The position numbers were made by a program, and so were the translations under genes. Shown piece after piece: positions 1-6,440 of a stretch of DNA of 11,812 bases; the stretch's first letter is position 1, and the number at the start of each line of letters is the position of its first letter. Source of the stretch: Baffinella frigidus (Eukaryota > Cryptophyceae > Cryptomonadales > Baffinellaceae); the NCBI GenBank assembly GCA_026770585.1, contig MU646523.1:525755-537566 (forward strand), read 5' to 3'. The notes under the pieces were generated by a model, which was not told the origin of the DNA, did no database searches, and saw only the letters and a list, made by a program, of their open reading frames with translations.

Positions 1-97
1 AAACACTAAACCCTAAACCCTAAACCCTAAACCCTAAACCCTAAACCCTAAACCCTAAACCCTAAACCCTAAACCCTAAACCCTAAACCCTAAACCC
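1..97. repeat. Terminal telomere array, CCCTAAA heptamers
   Basis: About thirteen near-perfect CCCTAAA units run from the first base; only the first unit (AAACACT) is variant. C-rich repeats reading inward on the + strand are what the left end of a chromosome shows, the G-rich strand TTTAGGG running outward. This places the window at a true or recently healed chromosome terminus. TTTAGGG is the telomere type of plants, many green algae and several protists, so it narrows but does not fix the taxon. Confidence 0.95.
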
Positions 98-150
98 CAC
101 ACCCCACACCCCACACCCCAAACCCCACCCTCTCCCCCCACACCTCAAAC
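95..150. repeat. Degenerate telomere-proximal heptamers (CCCCACA)
   Basis: The perfect telomere array passes directly into CCCCACA and CCCCAAA heptamers and then C-rich degenerate sequence. The 7-base register is kept, so this looks like eroded telomere repeat rather than an unrelated satellite. Confidence 0.75.
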
Positions 151-154
151 CATA

Positions 155-334
155 AAGCATAAATAATAAATATAACCCACAAATAATAATAAACATGAAT
201 AATAAACAATAAACTTAAATTACAAATAACAAACATGAATAATAAATAATAAACATAATTAATAAATAATAAACTTAAATAACAAACAATAAACATGAAT
301 AATAAATAATAAACATAATTAATAAATAATAACC
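155..334. repeat. AT-rich minisatellite (AATAATAAACATGAAT type)
   Basis: A strongly A/T block in an otherwise GC-rich window. Units starting CATGAATAATAAA recur at about 195, 235 and 294, with AATAAAC heptamers between them. It has no coding value; the apparent minus-strand frames are Leu/Ile/Tyr runs from the repeat. It ends at the acceptor-like text before the exon-like copy at 344. Confidence 0.8.
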
Positions 335-343
335 CGAAACCAG

Positions 344-380
344 GCGGCGGCGCGGATGCTGGAACTGGAACGCACGGCGG
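344..380 (+). pseudogene. Truncated copy of the first coiled-coil exon
   Basis: An AG at 342-343 is followed by the same 37 bases that start the exon at 562 (AAARMLELERTA). The match stops abruptly at 380, where C-rich satellite takes over, so the GEHAG end and the donor site are missing. It is a broken duplicate produced when the AT-rich spacer plus exon was copied. Confidence 0.7.
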
Positions 381-555
381 AAACCACACCCACCCCACAC
401 CCCACCCCAAACCATCAACAATAAACAATAAACAATAAACAATAAATACAACCCATCAATAATAATAGATATAAATGATGAATATAATAAATAATAATAA
501 TCAATAATAAACATAAATAATCAATGATAAACATGAATAATAAATAATAAACCGA
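380..555. repeat. C-rich heptamers then AT-rich minisatellite, second block
   Basis: Starts with CCCCACAC-type heptamers, then repeated ACAATAA heptamers (about 417-450), then the same AATAATAAACATG units as at 155-334. The downstream edge at 532-557 repeats the edge before 344, so spacer and exon were duplicated together. Confidence 0.75.
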
Positions 556-561
556 AAGCAG

Positions 562-610
562 GCGGCGGCGCGGATGCTGGAACTGGAACGCACGGCGGGC
601 GAGCACGCAG
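562..610 (+). CDS. Exon 1 of model: AAARMLELERTAGEHAG
   Basis: Follows AG at 560-561 and ends at a GT donor (611-612). Reads AAARMLELERTA-GEHA plus one base (phase 1). The split codon completes Gly when joined to 1854, giving the motif E-H-A-G-C. The only Met is at 574, a possible start if this is the first exon; no promoter can be recognised in the AT-rich block upstream. Leu and Ala spacing with charged residues is coiled-coil-like. The end of this exon is copied many times in the following intron, so which donor copy is used is uncertain. Confidence 0.55.
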
Positions 611-1400
611 GTTTGGAGCTTACCAGCTCTGTCCCAGTTCAATTTGGTCTCGTAGATCGTAGATAGAGTGCCCCCCCCGAAAATTGACCGGTAAATTTCA
701 TGGGGTCAACATTCACCTGTGAAATTCACCTGTCAAACCTGCGTGAACGCACCGCGGGCGAGCACGCAGGTTCGGGGTTTGGGATGAGGGTTGTGAGCCT
801 CCTCTCAGTTTTTCGTAGGATGTTCGATGCAGGTTTGGGGCCTTGCTCGGATAGCAAGGGGGCAAACGGATCGGGTAATTCATGGCTAGTCTTCCAAATG
901 GGAGGTCTAGCGCCCACAAGTTGGACACGGCTCGAACCAACTTTTGGCGGGCGAGCACGCAAGTTCGGGGCTGAGTGCCACCCTGGCGGCAACCCAGGGG
1001 CATATCTTAAGTCAATCTCCCACAGATGCCACCCGATTCTGGTGGCATTTGTATGGGAGTTGACTTAAGACACCCTCGATTTGCCCACTTGTTGGAGCTG
1101 GAACGCACGGGCGAGCACGCAGGTTTGGAGCTTACCAGCTCTGTCCTAGTTCAATTTGGTCTCGTAGATAGAGTGCCCCTCCCGAAATTTCACAGGTAAA
1201 TTTCATGGGGGTTGTCAAATTCACCTGTGAAATTCACGGCGGGCGAGCACGCAGGTTTGGAGCTTACCAGCTCTGTCCTAGTTCAATTTGGTCTCGTAAA
1301 TCGTAGATGGAGTGCCCCCCCCCCGAAATTTCACGGGTAAATTTATTTCACAGGTAAATTTCATGGGGTCAAAATTCACCTGTGAAATTCACCTGTGCAA
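611..1400. repeat. Intron-start repeat, three clear copies
   Basis: Text beginning GTTTGGAGCTTACCAGC, continuing through CTCTGTC and GGTCTCGTAGAT to a C-run and GAAATTTCAC, occurs at 611, 1123 and 1255. Each copy starts at a donor GT. Inside it, inverted GAAATTTCACAGGTAAATTT-like arms form hairpins (1184-1203 with 1217-1235; 1347-1361 with 1371-1386). Related text occurs in introns 7 and 8. Confidence 0.75.
1005..1070. mobile_element. Small foldback/MITE-like element, TCTTAAGTCAA ends
   Basis: A 66-base near-palindrome with perfect terminal TCTTAAGTCA / TGACTTAAGA and arms of about 28 bases around a short CCGATTCT loop. The ends match the inner arms of the larger foldback at 3786-3933, so they belong to one family. 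It is non-coding and would be a non-autonomous element. Confidence 0.7.
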
Positions 1401-1465
1401 CCTGCGTGAACGCACGGCGGGCGAGCACGCAGGTTTGGGGCTTAGTGTTTAGGATTTAGGGTGTG

Positions 1466-1850
1466 GACAAGTCGGTGGCGCGCTTTACAAAGTGTCTAGT
1501 CCGGTTCTAACGCCTTTCCGCGGACCTGCTGACTCGGAACGGTGTGTTTTTCGTGGTGCTGACGCGATTTCGCGGGCGAGCACGCAGGTCTAGGGTTGGT
1601 GATTAGGGTTTAGGGTGCAGTGATTAGGGTTTAGTGTTGAGAGTTGAGGGATGCGGGTTTGGGGTTTATGGTTTAGGGTTTGGGGTTTGGAAAAGTCGGT
1701 GGCGCGCTTTACAAAGCGTCTAGCGTGAGGTGTTTGCAGCAGATTGCTGACACGAAACGGGGCGTGTTTTGCGGTGCTGACGCCTTTCCGAGGACCTGCT
1801 GACTCGGAACGGTGCGTGTTTCGTGGTGCTGACGCGATTGCGCGGACGTG
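1466..1850. repeat. Two diverged copies of a segment beside telomeric repeats
   Basis: AAGTCGGTGGCGCGCTTTAC starts at 1469 and again at 1693. Both copies continue to CGGACCTGCTGACTCGGAAC or a one-base variant and GTGGTGCTGACGCGATT. The second has an insertion carrying GCAGCAGATTGCTGAC, text that recurs inside exon 2 at 1861. The first copy leads into an exon 1 junction (1587), the second into the exon 2 acceptor (1853). Confidence 0.7.
1591..1690. repeat. Interstitial telomere-like TTTAGGG block, inverted
   Basis: Degenerate TTTAGGG and TTTGGGG heptamers in the orientation opposite to the terminal array. It directly follows an exon 1 junction copy and lies within intron 1. Confidence 0.8.
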
Positions 1851-1853
1851 CAG

Positions 1854-1904
1854 GGTGTGCGCAGCAGATTGCTGACGCGGAGGCGCGCGCGGCGGACCAC
1901 GCAG
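1854..1904 (+). CDS. Exon 2 of model: CAQQIADAEARAADHAG
   Basis: Bounded by AG at 1852-1853 and GT at 1905-1906; 51 bases, phase 1 on both sides. Its first two bases finish the split Gly codon of exon 1 and the next codon is Cys, so E-H-A-G-C forms across the junction. It ends in D-H-A-G, again completed by Cys at the start of exon 3. A 17-residue unit with alternating Ala, Glu, Asp and Arg is typical of an alpha-helical coiled coil. Text starting GGTG(C/T)GCG opens both this exon and exon 3, which supports the acceptor choice. Confidence 0.65.
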
Positions 1905-2075
1905 GTGCGAAGCGTTGCGGTTCGCTGTTGCATCCACTCCATTGCTCACAGCAGTCGTTTTTTTTGCTCAGAGCAGTCTTTTTTTTCGGTCGAGGTCATG
2001 CGGTGCTGCGGACGAAGAAACATTCTGTGGAATTGAATGAAAATGCGAAATGCTGATGATAGTACATTTTTGCAG

Positions 2076-2116
2076 GGTGCGCGAAAAAGGTCGCGGACGC
2101 TGAGAGGATGGCTGCG
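2076..2116 (+). CDS. Exon 3 of model: CAKKVADAERMAA
   Basis: Has a strong T-rich acceptor (ATTTTTGCAG, AG at 2074-2075) and a near-ideal donor GTACGT at 2117. Reads Cys-Ala-Lys-Lys-Val-Ala-Asp-Ala-Glu-Arg-Met-Ala-Ala, a clear paralogue of exon 2 (CAQQIADAEARAA), ending in phase 0. The intron before it is only 171 bases, the shortest in the model and the only one without duplicated junctions. Confidence 0.6.
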
Positions 2117-2326
2117 GTACGTCCCACAGAAAACAGCAGAGACTTTTATTGAACTTATGGCGTCGGACCATAAACTTAAGGCGTCCAGAGAGGGCGCGAA
2201 CTAAAGACCTAAAGTGCTCGACACTAAATGTACAACCGGACCTATCCACACCCCAACCACGCCAGTGTTTTGAAAGGGTGCCAAGTCCATTTCTTCAAAA
2301 CTTGCCCGTGGGCTGAAGACGCCCAA

Positions 2327-2508
2327 CCACACGAGGCTATCCATGCGAACAGAATAAAAGGGCGTTTTAAACATTTGTGGGGAAATGATCACGTTTCCCC
2401 CGGAAAAACCGGGAGGAAATGTGATCAAATGCTGATTTTTGGCGTGTTTCCTGGGCAATAATCCAATAATTGACTTATGAATCTGTTCGCATGGATAGCC
2501 TCGTGTGG
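2327..2508. mobile_element. Foldback/MITE-like element with 27-bp perfect inverted ends
   Basis: Positions 2327-2353 (starting CCACACGAGGCTATCC) and 2482-2508 are perfect reverse complements. A second nested inverted pair (TGATCACGTTTCC with GGAAATGTGATCA, about 2387-2424) sits inside. It is 182 bases with no coding frame of interest. No convincing target-site duplication is seen, so mobility is inferred from structure only. Confidence 0.65.
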
Positions 2509-2557
2509 AAGTCTGCGTGCCGCACCCAAACGTTGACAAACGGCTCCAAGGGGCGCC

Positions 2558-2617
2558 ACCCCACACGAGAACGCTGTAGGGGCCTATTTAAATGTAGGAT
2601 ATTAAGATTTGTACCGG
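2558..2617. repeat. Repeat shared with 9580-9637
   Basis: CCCACACGAGAA, then a GGCCTATTTAAATGTAGGAT-like stretch ending in GTACC, is repeated with substitutions just after the exon 8 donor (9580-9637). Two introns of the gene thus share the same short segment. Confidence 0.6.
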
Positions 2618-2784
2618 TCACGTCCTGGACTAAACAGAAATCATGTGCAATAACACTGGAGCCATTCAAAAATAATGCTGTAAGACAGTTGAAAATCGTC
2701 CTCAGCCCGGAAGGGTTTGACTCGCGCCTCTTGCATTCTCGAGTGGCCAGCCCTCGGGCTCTGACTCCGTTTTGCCGATAGCAG

Positions 2785-2820
2785 ACGGCGAAAGAGGAGG
2801 CAGAATACAACACTCTTTAG
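2785..2820 (+). pseudogene. Broken copy of exon 4 (TAKEEAEYNTL, stop)
   Basis: After AG at 2783-2784 it reads TAKEEAEY as exon 4 does, then diverges to NTL and a TAG at 2818-2820. It is an acceptor plus 5' exon copy without the 3' half. If spliced in it would terminate the protein. Confidence 0.65.
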
Positions 2821-3126
2821 TGGCTCCGCCACCAAGAATCGGTTATGCACTTGCGGGTGGTTACTCGCGAAGTCATACATCATATACTCAGACCTAATGC
2901 ACGATGACATGATACAGTCAGAGTATGATGCCATCAATCAGATATCTTAGATCAGCTGGATGTTGGCATAAGTTGACTCGAAGGCAAGAGAGGTTGACTT
3001 TTGCGATTGTCTCTCATCAGGTCTAACGTAGCCTGCGCGGCGTCATTGTAAAGCGACTTACTAGTTCCCTGTAAAGCGACCATGGAACACGCCAAGGCAG
3101 TCACCTCGGACAGTTGGCTTCGGCGT

Positions 3127-3146
3127 CCGCGTGACCGGTCACGCGG
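3127..3146. other. 20-bp perfect palindrome
   Basis: CCGCGTGACCGGTCACGCGG equals its own reverse complement. It could be a dimer binding site or chance in a repeat-rich region; nothing nearby decides. Confidence 0.5.
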
Positions 3147-3444
3147 GCGTTCACCAGATCTGGTTAAGTGGACCTGATTAGATCTGGTCCGACTAAAATC
3201 AGATTCTGGTAGATCTCCACTGTTACTTTTTAAGTTAACAGAGGTTCCACTTTTGCTTTGAGACGTTCCACTCTCGACTTTTGTCTCGGTGGGCCGCGCT
3301 CTTTCAGGGCGTGCCACCAAGACAAACGTCATACTCGCTTCAGGGCGAGTCTAGGATCAGACACGCAAGAGGAATGATTAAATCCAGATTCTGGTTGAAT
3401 CTGGTTACTTCTGATTGCATCTGAATCCGGTGTGCGGTGGGCAG

Positions 3445-3500
3445 GCGGCGAAAGAGGAGGCGGAATACGCGCGCGGCCAGGCTGACGAGATGCGCCAACA
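3445..3500 (+). CDS. Exon 4 of model: AAKEEAEYARGQADEMRQ
   Basis: AG at 3443-3444, then AAKEEAEYARGQADEMRQ and two bases of the next codon; donor GT at 3501-3502 (phase 2). The donor is supported by a second copy of the boundary near 3966 (GCCAACGGTGCCCCTCCC). Exon 5 starts with exactly one leftover base, so the split codon becomes Gln. ARGQA is shared with exon 6 (EARGQATH), showing common ancestry of the repeats. The alternative of reading on through 3501 runs into a MITE-like element and stops at 3547-3549. Confidence 0.6.
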
Positions 3501-3516
3501 GTGCCCTCCCTACCCC

Positions 3517-3678
3517 CCACACAGCGGACTTCGAAGGGATTTTTGAATGACCCTTAAGCGATAAGACCTACGACCCTACGGTAGGCAACCCGTAGGGGCA
3601 TAGGGGGGTTAATATGGATAAGGTAACGGAAAGGTGGCCCGATTTGGGCCGAAAAGCCCTTCGTAGCCCGCTGCGTGG
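3517..3678. mobile_element. TIR element, family CCACACAGCGG, copy 1
   Basis: Starts CCACACAGCGGACTTCG and ends with the near reverse complement CGTAGCCCGCTGCGTGG. The interior (CCTACGGTAGGCAA, GGATAAGGTAACGGAAAGG, GGCCGAAAA) is shared with 11216-11399 and 5571-5653. It lies 16 bases after the exon 4 donor. It has no transposase, so it is a non-autonomous, MITE-like repeat. Confidence 0.75.
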
Positions 3679-3785
3679 TAGAGTCAGATGCCCTTTAGGG
3701 TTTGGGGGTGACCCTGTTGCCTCAACCTGACACCCGACACCCGACACCCTGCACCCTACACCCCAACCCCGCAAGTTACCACTCT

Positions 3786-3933
3786 TATCTCAGAAAACCA
3801 CTTCTAAAAGTCGTTTTCTCAAGTCAATTCCCCTACAAAATTGTCCACTTATACGGAGAGTAAAGAATAAGTTGACGAATTTGTAGGGGAATTGACTTAA
3901 GAAAACGACTTTTAGAAGTCGTTTTCTGAGATA
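3786..3933. mobile_element. Large snapback/MITE-like element
   Basis: Almost the whole 148 bases fold on themselves: arms of about 65 bases from TATCTCAGAAAAC to the centre pair with the right half ending GTTTTCTGAGATA, with few mismatches and a loop near 3853-3866. Each arm also has its own sub-hairpin (AAAACGACTT ... AAGTCGTTTT). The inner arms carry AAGTCAATTCCCCTAC, related to the ends of 1005-1070. A TA dinucleotide at each end would fit a Tc1/mariner-type insertion, but it is part of the palindrome and so not decisive. Confidence 0.8.
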
Positions 3934-4138
3934 AACTCAGTTGCTTTACAATCCCTACGGAGGAGCCAACGGTGCCCCTCCCTACCCCCTACACCATGCA
4001 CCCTAACCCCTAGAGGTTAAGGGTTAGGGCCCCGGGTCCCTACACACTAAACCCCACCCCCTGCACCCTAAACCCGTGACCCTGGACCCCAACCCCCACA
4101 CCCCAACCCCTACACACTCACCCCTCCACCCTAAATAA

Positions 4139-4189
4139 TGATCTCCCTCTCCCTCTCTATCTCTCTCCCTCCCTCTCTCTCCCTCCCTC

Positions 4190-4226
<37 letters not shown>

Positions 4227-4256
4227 CTCTCTCTCTCGCTCGCTCTCGCTCTCCCC
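4139..4256. repeat. CT microsatellite / polypyrimidine tract
   Basis: About 115 bases of almost pure C and T on the + strand (CTCTCCCTCTCT and CTCTCTCT). The Ser-Leu frame over it is an artefact. It is complementary in composition to the GA tract at 7164-7261 in intron 6. Confidence 0.9.
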
Positions 4257-4281
4257 CGGATGGTCTGGTGATGGCGGGGCG

Positions 4282-4386
4282 GCGCTGGAGGTAGCACTGC
4301 ATGCGGTGGAGGACGACCGCGATAGCATGATCCACGGCCACTCACTCGCTTTCCTATCGACCAGTATGCTATCTACCAGCAACTGA
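4282..4386 (+). pseudogene. Exon 5 copy 1, ends in stop
   Basis: Reads ALEVALHAVEDDRDSMIHGH in the exon 5 frame, then SLAFLST-SMLSTSN and TGA at 4384-4386. It has no acceptor AG directly before it, and the HAPC end of exon 5 is replaced by the start of the spacer. Confidence 0.6.
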
Positions 4387-4525
4387 TTAGTGTCTACTAG
4401 TGACTACTAGTACTATCCACTAGTAACTACTCGTAACTACTAGTAACTTCTAGTAACTACTAGTAACTGCTAGTACCTACTAGTACCCACTAGTACTATC
4501 TGCTAGTGACTGATGGTAAAACATA
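4385..4525. repeat. AACTACTAGT minisatellite, block 1
   Basis: About a dozen 10- to 12-base units centred on ACTAGT, with variants ACTCGT and GCTAGT. The block follows exon 5 copy 1 and was duplicated with it. Confidence 0.85.
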
Positions 4526-4567
4526 CGAGATCCTTCTATATAGTAATCTTCACCCTACCCCCTGCAG

Positions 4568-4679
4568 GGTTACGGCGCTGGAGGCAGCGCTCCATGCGGC
4601 GGAGGACGACCGCGATAGCATGATCCACGACCACTCACTCGCTTTCCCATCGACCAGTGTGCTATCTACTATTAACTAG
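4568..4679 (+). pseudogene. Exon 5 copy 2, ends in stop at same codon
   Basis: Has a good acceptor (CCCCCTGCAG, AG 4566-4567) and the same start as exon 5 (VTALEAALHAAEDDRDSM). After D-H it continues SLAFPST and stops at TAG 4677-4679, the same codon number as copy 1. It could act as an alternative last exon or poison exon; equally it may be a dead duplicate. Confidence 0.6.
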
Positions 4680-4815
4680 TTATTATCTACTCGTGACTGC
4701 TAGTACTATCTACTAGGAACTACTCGTAACTACTAGTCACTACTAGTAACTACTAGTAACTACTAGTACCTGCTAGTACCCACTAGTACTATCTGCTAGT
4801 AACTACTAGTAAAGC
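4671..4815. repeat. AACTACTAGT minisatellite, block 2
   Basis: Same family and same position relative to the exon 5 copy as block 1. Both blocks are followed by AGCATACGATCCTTCTA-like text and then a C-rich acceptor tract, so the duplicated unit is exon 5' part plus spacer, about 290 bases. Confidence 0.85.
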
Positions 4816-4858
4816 ATACGATCCTTCTACATAGTAATCTTCACCCCCCCCCCTACAG

Positions 4859-4949
4859 GGTTACGGCGCTGGAGGCAGCGCTCCATGCGGCCGAAGACGA
4901 TCGCGATAGCCTCATCCACGACCACGCCCCTTGCGCATCCCAGATGCAG
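4859..4949 (+). CDS. Exon 5 of model: VTALEAALHAAEDDRDSL...HAPCASQMQ
   Basis: Pyrimidine-rich acceptor with AG at 4857-4858, donor GTGCAC at 4950. One leftover base completes the Gln codon of exon 4, then 30 codons follow, ending in phase 0. Carries DHAPC, the third copy of the [ED]-H-x-x-C motif, and a hydrophobic-charged pattern of a coiled coil. Of the three tandem copies this is the only one with both a good acceptor and an intact HAPC end plus donor, which is why it is chosen over 4282 and 4568. Confidence 0.7.
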
Positions 4950-5056
4950 GTGCACCCCCACCCACCCATGGGGGTGCTCGAGGCCATCCCGATCGTACAG
5001 ATCAGTACCAGTACCAGTCACGGAACCAGTACAAGTCTACCAGGAGGAGTAGACCC

Positions 5057-5089
5057 CACGACCACGCCCCCTGCGCATCTCAGCTGCAG
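5057..5089 (+). pseudogene. Copy of exon 5 3' end plus donor
   Basis: Reads HDHAPCASQLQ followed by GTGCACCCCCACCC, identical in layout to the true exon 5 end. The 5' half is absent; the preceding text is GTACCAGTACC repeats. It is a duplicated donor junction inside the intron. Confidence 0.7.
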
Positions 5090-5129
5090 GTGCACCCCCA
5101 CCCACCAAATCCCGACTCAGTTGCTTTAC

Positions 5130-5315
5130 TGTCGATAGTGAAGCCATTCGGTTTACCATCTGTCGATAGTAAAGCCATTCGGTTGACTATTTGTCGATTG
5201 TAAAGCCATTCGGTTGACTATTTGTCGATTGTAAAGCCATTCGGTTGACTATTTGTCGATAGTAAAGCCATTCGGTTGACTATTTGTCGATTGTAAAGCC
5301 ATTCGGTTTACTACC
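5130..5315. repeat. 31-bp tandem repeat, six units
   Basis: Units TGTCGATAGTAAAGCCATTC plus GGTTGACTATT follow head to tail at 5130, 5161, 5192, 5223, 5254 and 5285, with few substitutions. There are no unique spacers, so it is not a CRISPR array. Confidence 0.9.
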
Positions 5316-5375
5316 GTACGATCCTTTTGCTCCAACTAGGACCAGTACCAGCAGAAGCCCCCCAATTAATGCCAC

Positions 5376-5523
5376 AAGCTAACGCCAGCGGACCCCTTAG
5401 CCTACGGTAGGAACCCACCCTCATCCTACGACGTTTAAAACCAAAGGGTCTTTAAAAGTCGTAGGAGGGGGGCTCCTACCGTAGGCAATCCGTAGGCTCT
5501 AAGTACCTCGCTGGCGTTAGCTT
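5376..5523. mobile_element. Foldback/MITE-like element, AAGCTAACGCCAGCG ends
   Basis: Perfect 15-base inverted ends (5376-5390 and 5509-5523), then a longer imperfect palindrome through GCCTACGGTAGG and CCTACGAC to a centre near 5440-5453. The whole 148 bases fold into one hairpin. CCTACGGTAGG / GTAGGCAATCCGTAGG is also found in the CCACACAGCGG family, so the two families share internal sequence. Confidence 0.8.
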
Positions 5524-5570
5524 TTCAGATGACAATGGAGCCCCTCCCGACCCCTCAATCGCATCCCCCG

Positions 5571-5653
5571 GGCATAGGGGGGGTTCCTGCGGATAAGGTA
5601 ACTGAAAGGTGGCCCGATCTGTGCCGAAAATCACTTCGTAGCCCGCTGTGTGG
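5571..5653. mobile_element. TIR element, family CCACACAGCGG, 5'-truncated copy
   Basis: Matches the right half of copies 3517-3678 and 11216-11399 from GGCATAGGGGGGTTCC to GCCCGCTGTGTGG. The left terminus and CCTACGGTAGG part are missing here. Confidence 0.7.
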
Positions 5654-5767
5654 CTGGGTTCCCCCCCCCCCCTCCCGACCCCTCGATTTTGCACCAGAGG
5701 TCTCAGGGTGTCGTTACCCCCTGACCCCTCGCCTTCCAGATGCAGATGGTTGCCCCCCTGAATCCTA

Positions 5768-5796
5768 GACCCCGAACCCCAAACCCCCAACACCAA

Positions 5797-5830
<34 letters not shown>

Positions 5831-6045
5831 AACACCAAACACCAAACACCAAACACCAAACCACAAACCACAAACCACAAACCACAAACCACAAACCACA
5901 AACCACAAACCACAAACCCCAAACCCCAAACCCCAAACCACAAACCACAAACCCCAAACCCCAAACCACAAACCACAAACCACAAACCACAAACCACAAA
6001 CCACAAACCACAAACCACAAACCCCAAACCCCAAACCCTAAACGC
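5768..6045. repeat. Heptamer satellite (ACCACAA, ACACCAA, CCCCAAA)
   Basis: About 40 units of 7 bases in blocks of slightly different sequence, keeping one register almost throughout. It resembles decayed CCCTAAA telomere repeat. It produces long artefact frames on both strands (Trp-Phe-Val-Val on the minus strand, Asn-His-Lys-Pro on the plus strand). Confidence 0.9.
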
Positions 6046-6057
6046 TATGCTTCTCAG

Positions 6058-6141
6058 GCGCTACAGCAAGCGGTGAACAAAGCCAAGGAAGCGCGCGGCC
6101 AGGCTACGCACGAAAAGGAGCGCTTGCTCGCTGAGCACTGA
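6058..6141 (+). pseudogene. Exon 6 copy 1, ends in stop
   Basis: AG at 6056-6057, then ALQQAVNKAKEARGQATH and on to LLAEH, followed by TGA at 6139-6141 where exon 6 has SGCQRVQ. Nine substitutions in 81-84 bases separate it from copy 2, several of them synonymous or conservative (K/R, E/D). There is no donor at the end. It is either an alternative terminal exon or a duplicate. Confidence 0.6.
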
Positions 6142-6250
6142 CCAGGCCACGCACCAAAAATCGTGAAATTGTGTGCTGAATTCACAAAATGTGTGCAATA
6201 TATGGCTTTGTTTACGTATTTTTCAAACCCCAAAACCCTTTTTTTTGCAG

Positions 6251-6334
6251 GCGCTACAGCTAGCGGTGAACAGAGCCGAGGAGGCGCGTGGCCAGGCCAC
6301 GCACGACAAGGAGCGCTTGCTCGCCGAACACTGA
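6251..6334 (+). pseudogene. Exon 6 copy 2, ends in stop
   Basis: Excellent acceptor (TTTTTTTTGCAG). Identical to exon 6 for 27 codons except one base (CTA for GTA), then TGA at 6332-6334 in the same place as copy 1. The spacers on either side are much more diverged than the exon text. After the stop, CCAGGCCACGCACCAAAAATC is an echo of the exon's own GQATH region. Confidence 0.6.
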
Positions 6335-6440
6335 CCAGGCCACGCACCAAAAATCTTGAAAATGTGTGCTGAATTTCAAAACGTTGAAAAAATATGGCTT
6401 TTCTACACATATTTTAAATTCAAAACCCGTTATTTTGCAG

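Larger units (their letters stand above)
611..1853 (+). other. Intron 1: array of exon 1/donor junction copies
   Basis: Holds no independent gene. GCGAGCACGCAGGT-type text, the end of exon 1 plus its donor, recurs near 755-770, 951-962 (donor broken to AAGTT), 1111-1124, 1246-1256, 1421-1434 and 1577-1589. Some copies keep more of the exon: 1089-1122 reads LLELERTGEHAG, and 734-769 and 1402-1432 read LRERTAGEHAG. None beyond the first has a good acceptor. Copies of intron start lie between them, so the intron grew by repeated duplication of the junction. Confidence 0.65.
2117..3444 (+). other. Intron 3: foldback, shared repeats, one exon 4 fragment
   Basis: Contains the 2327-2508 foldback, a repeat shared with intron 8 (2558-2617), a stopped exon 4 copy (2785-2820), a 20-base palindrome (3127-3146) and several AGATTCTGGT-type short repeats near 3165-3210 and 3380-3430. 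An inverted repeat flanks 3283-3326. Between 2820 and 3120 I see nothing identifiable. Confidence 0.5.
3501..4858 (+). other. Intron 4: two elements, CT tract, exon 5 copies
   Basis: Holds the TIR element 3517-3678, telomere-like heptamers (3695-3775 and 4000-4135, including inverted CCCTAACCC / GGGTTAGGG at 4012-4029), the foldback 3786-3933, a long CT tract, and two exon 5 copies each followed by an ACTAGT minisatellite. Confidence 0.6.
4950..6440 (+). other. Intron 5: junction copy, 31-bp tandem, foldback, heptamers
   Basis: Contains an exon 5 donor copy (5057-5089), six 31-bp tandem units, the 5376-5523 foldback, a partial TIR element, a 280-base heptamer satellite and two stopped copies of exon 6. 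The text CCAGATGCAG at 5728-5737 echoes the end of exon 5 but has no donor. Confidence 0.6.

Noticed and set aside
90-642. Leu/Ile/Tyr-rich membrane-protein-like minus-strand frames
   Set aside because: Artefacts of AT-rich AATAATAAAC repeats.
700-1068. 122-codon + strand frame
   Set aside because: It includes one exon 1 junction copy (RERTAGEHAG) in frame by chance and reads on through intron repeat and the 1005-1070 foldback.
3068-3175. Short + strand frame starting at ACCATGG (MEHAKAVTSDSW)
   Set aside because: Good start context and an EHA string, but it ends after 31 codons, lacks the Cys motif and has no matching copy elsewhere.
2952-3332. 126-codon minus-strand frame
   Set aside because: Mixed composition and no repeat, so it is the best minus-strand candidate, but I recognise no motif, splice context or homologous copy; it spans a palindrome and AGATCTGG-type repeats. 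Not supported.
4024-4386. Frames rich in Arg-Glu or Ser-Leu
   Set aside because: Generated by the CT tract; the + strand frame merely runs into the exon 5 copy in another frame.
5130-5315. Possible CRISPR array
   Set aside because: The units are contiguous with no unique spacers, and the DNA is eukaryotic.
5476-6141. Long open frames on both strands over the CAAACCA heptamers
   Set aside because: They are pure translations of a 7-base satellite (CGLWFVV or NHKPQTT runs). Only the last part, from 6058, is exon-like.
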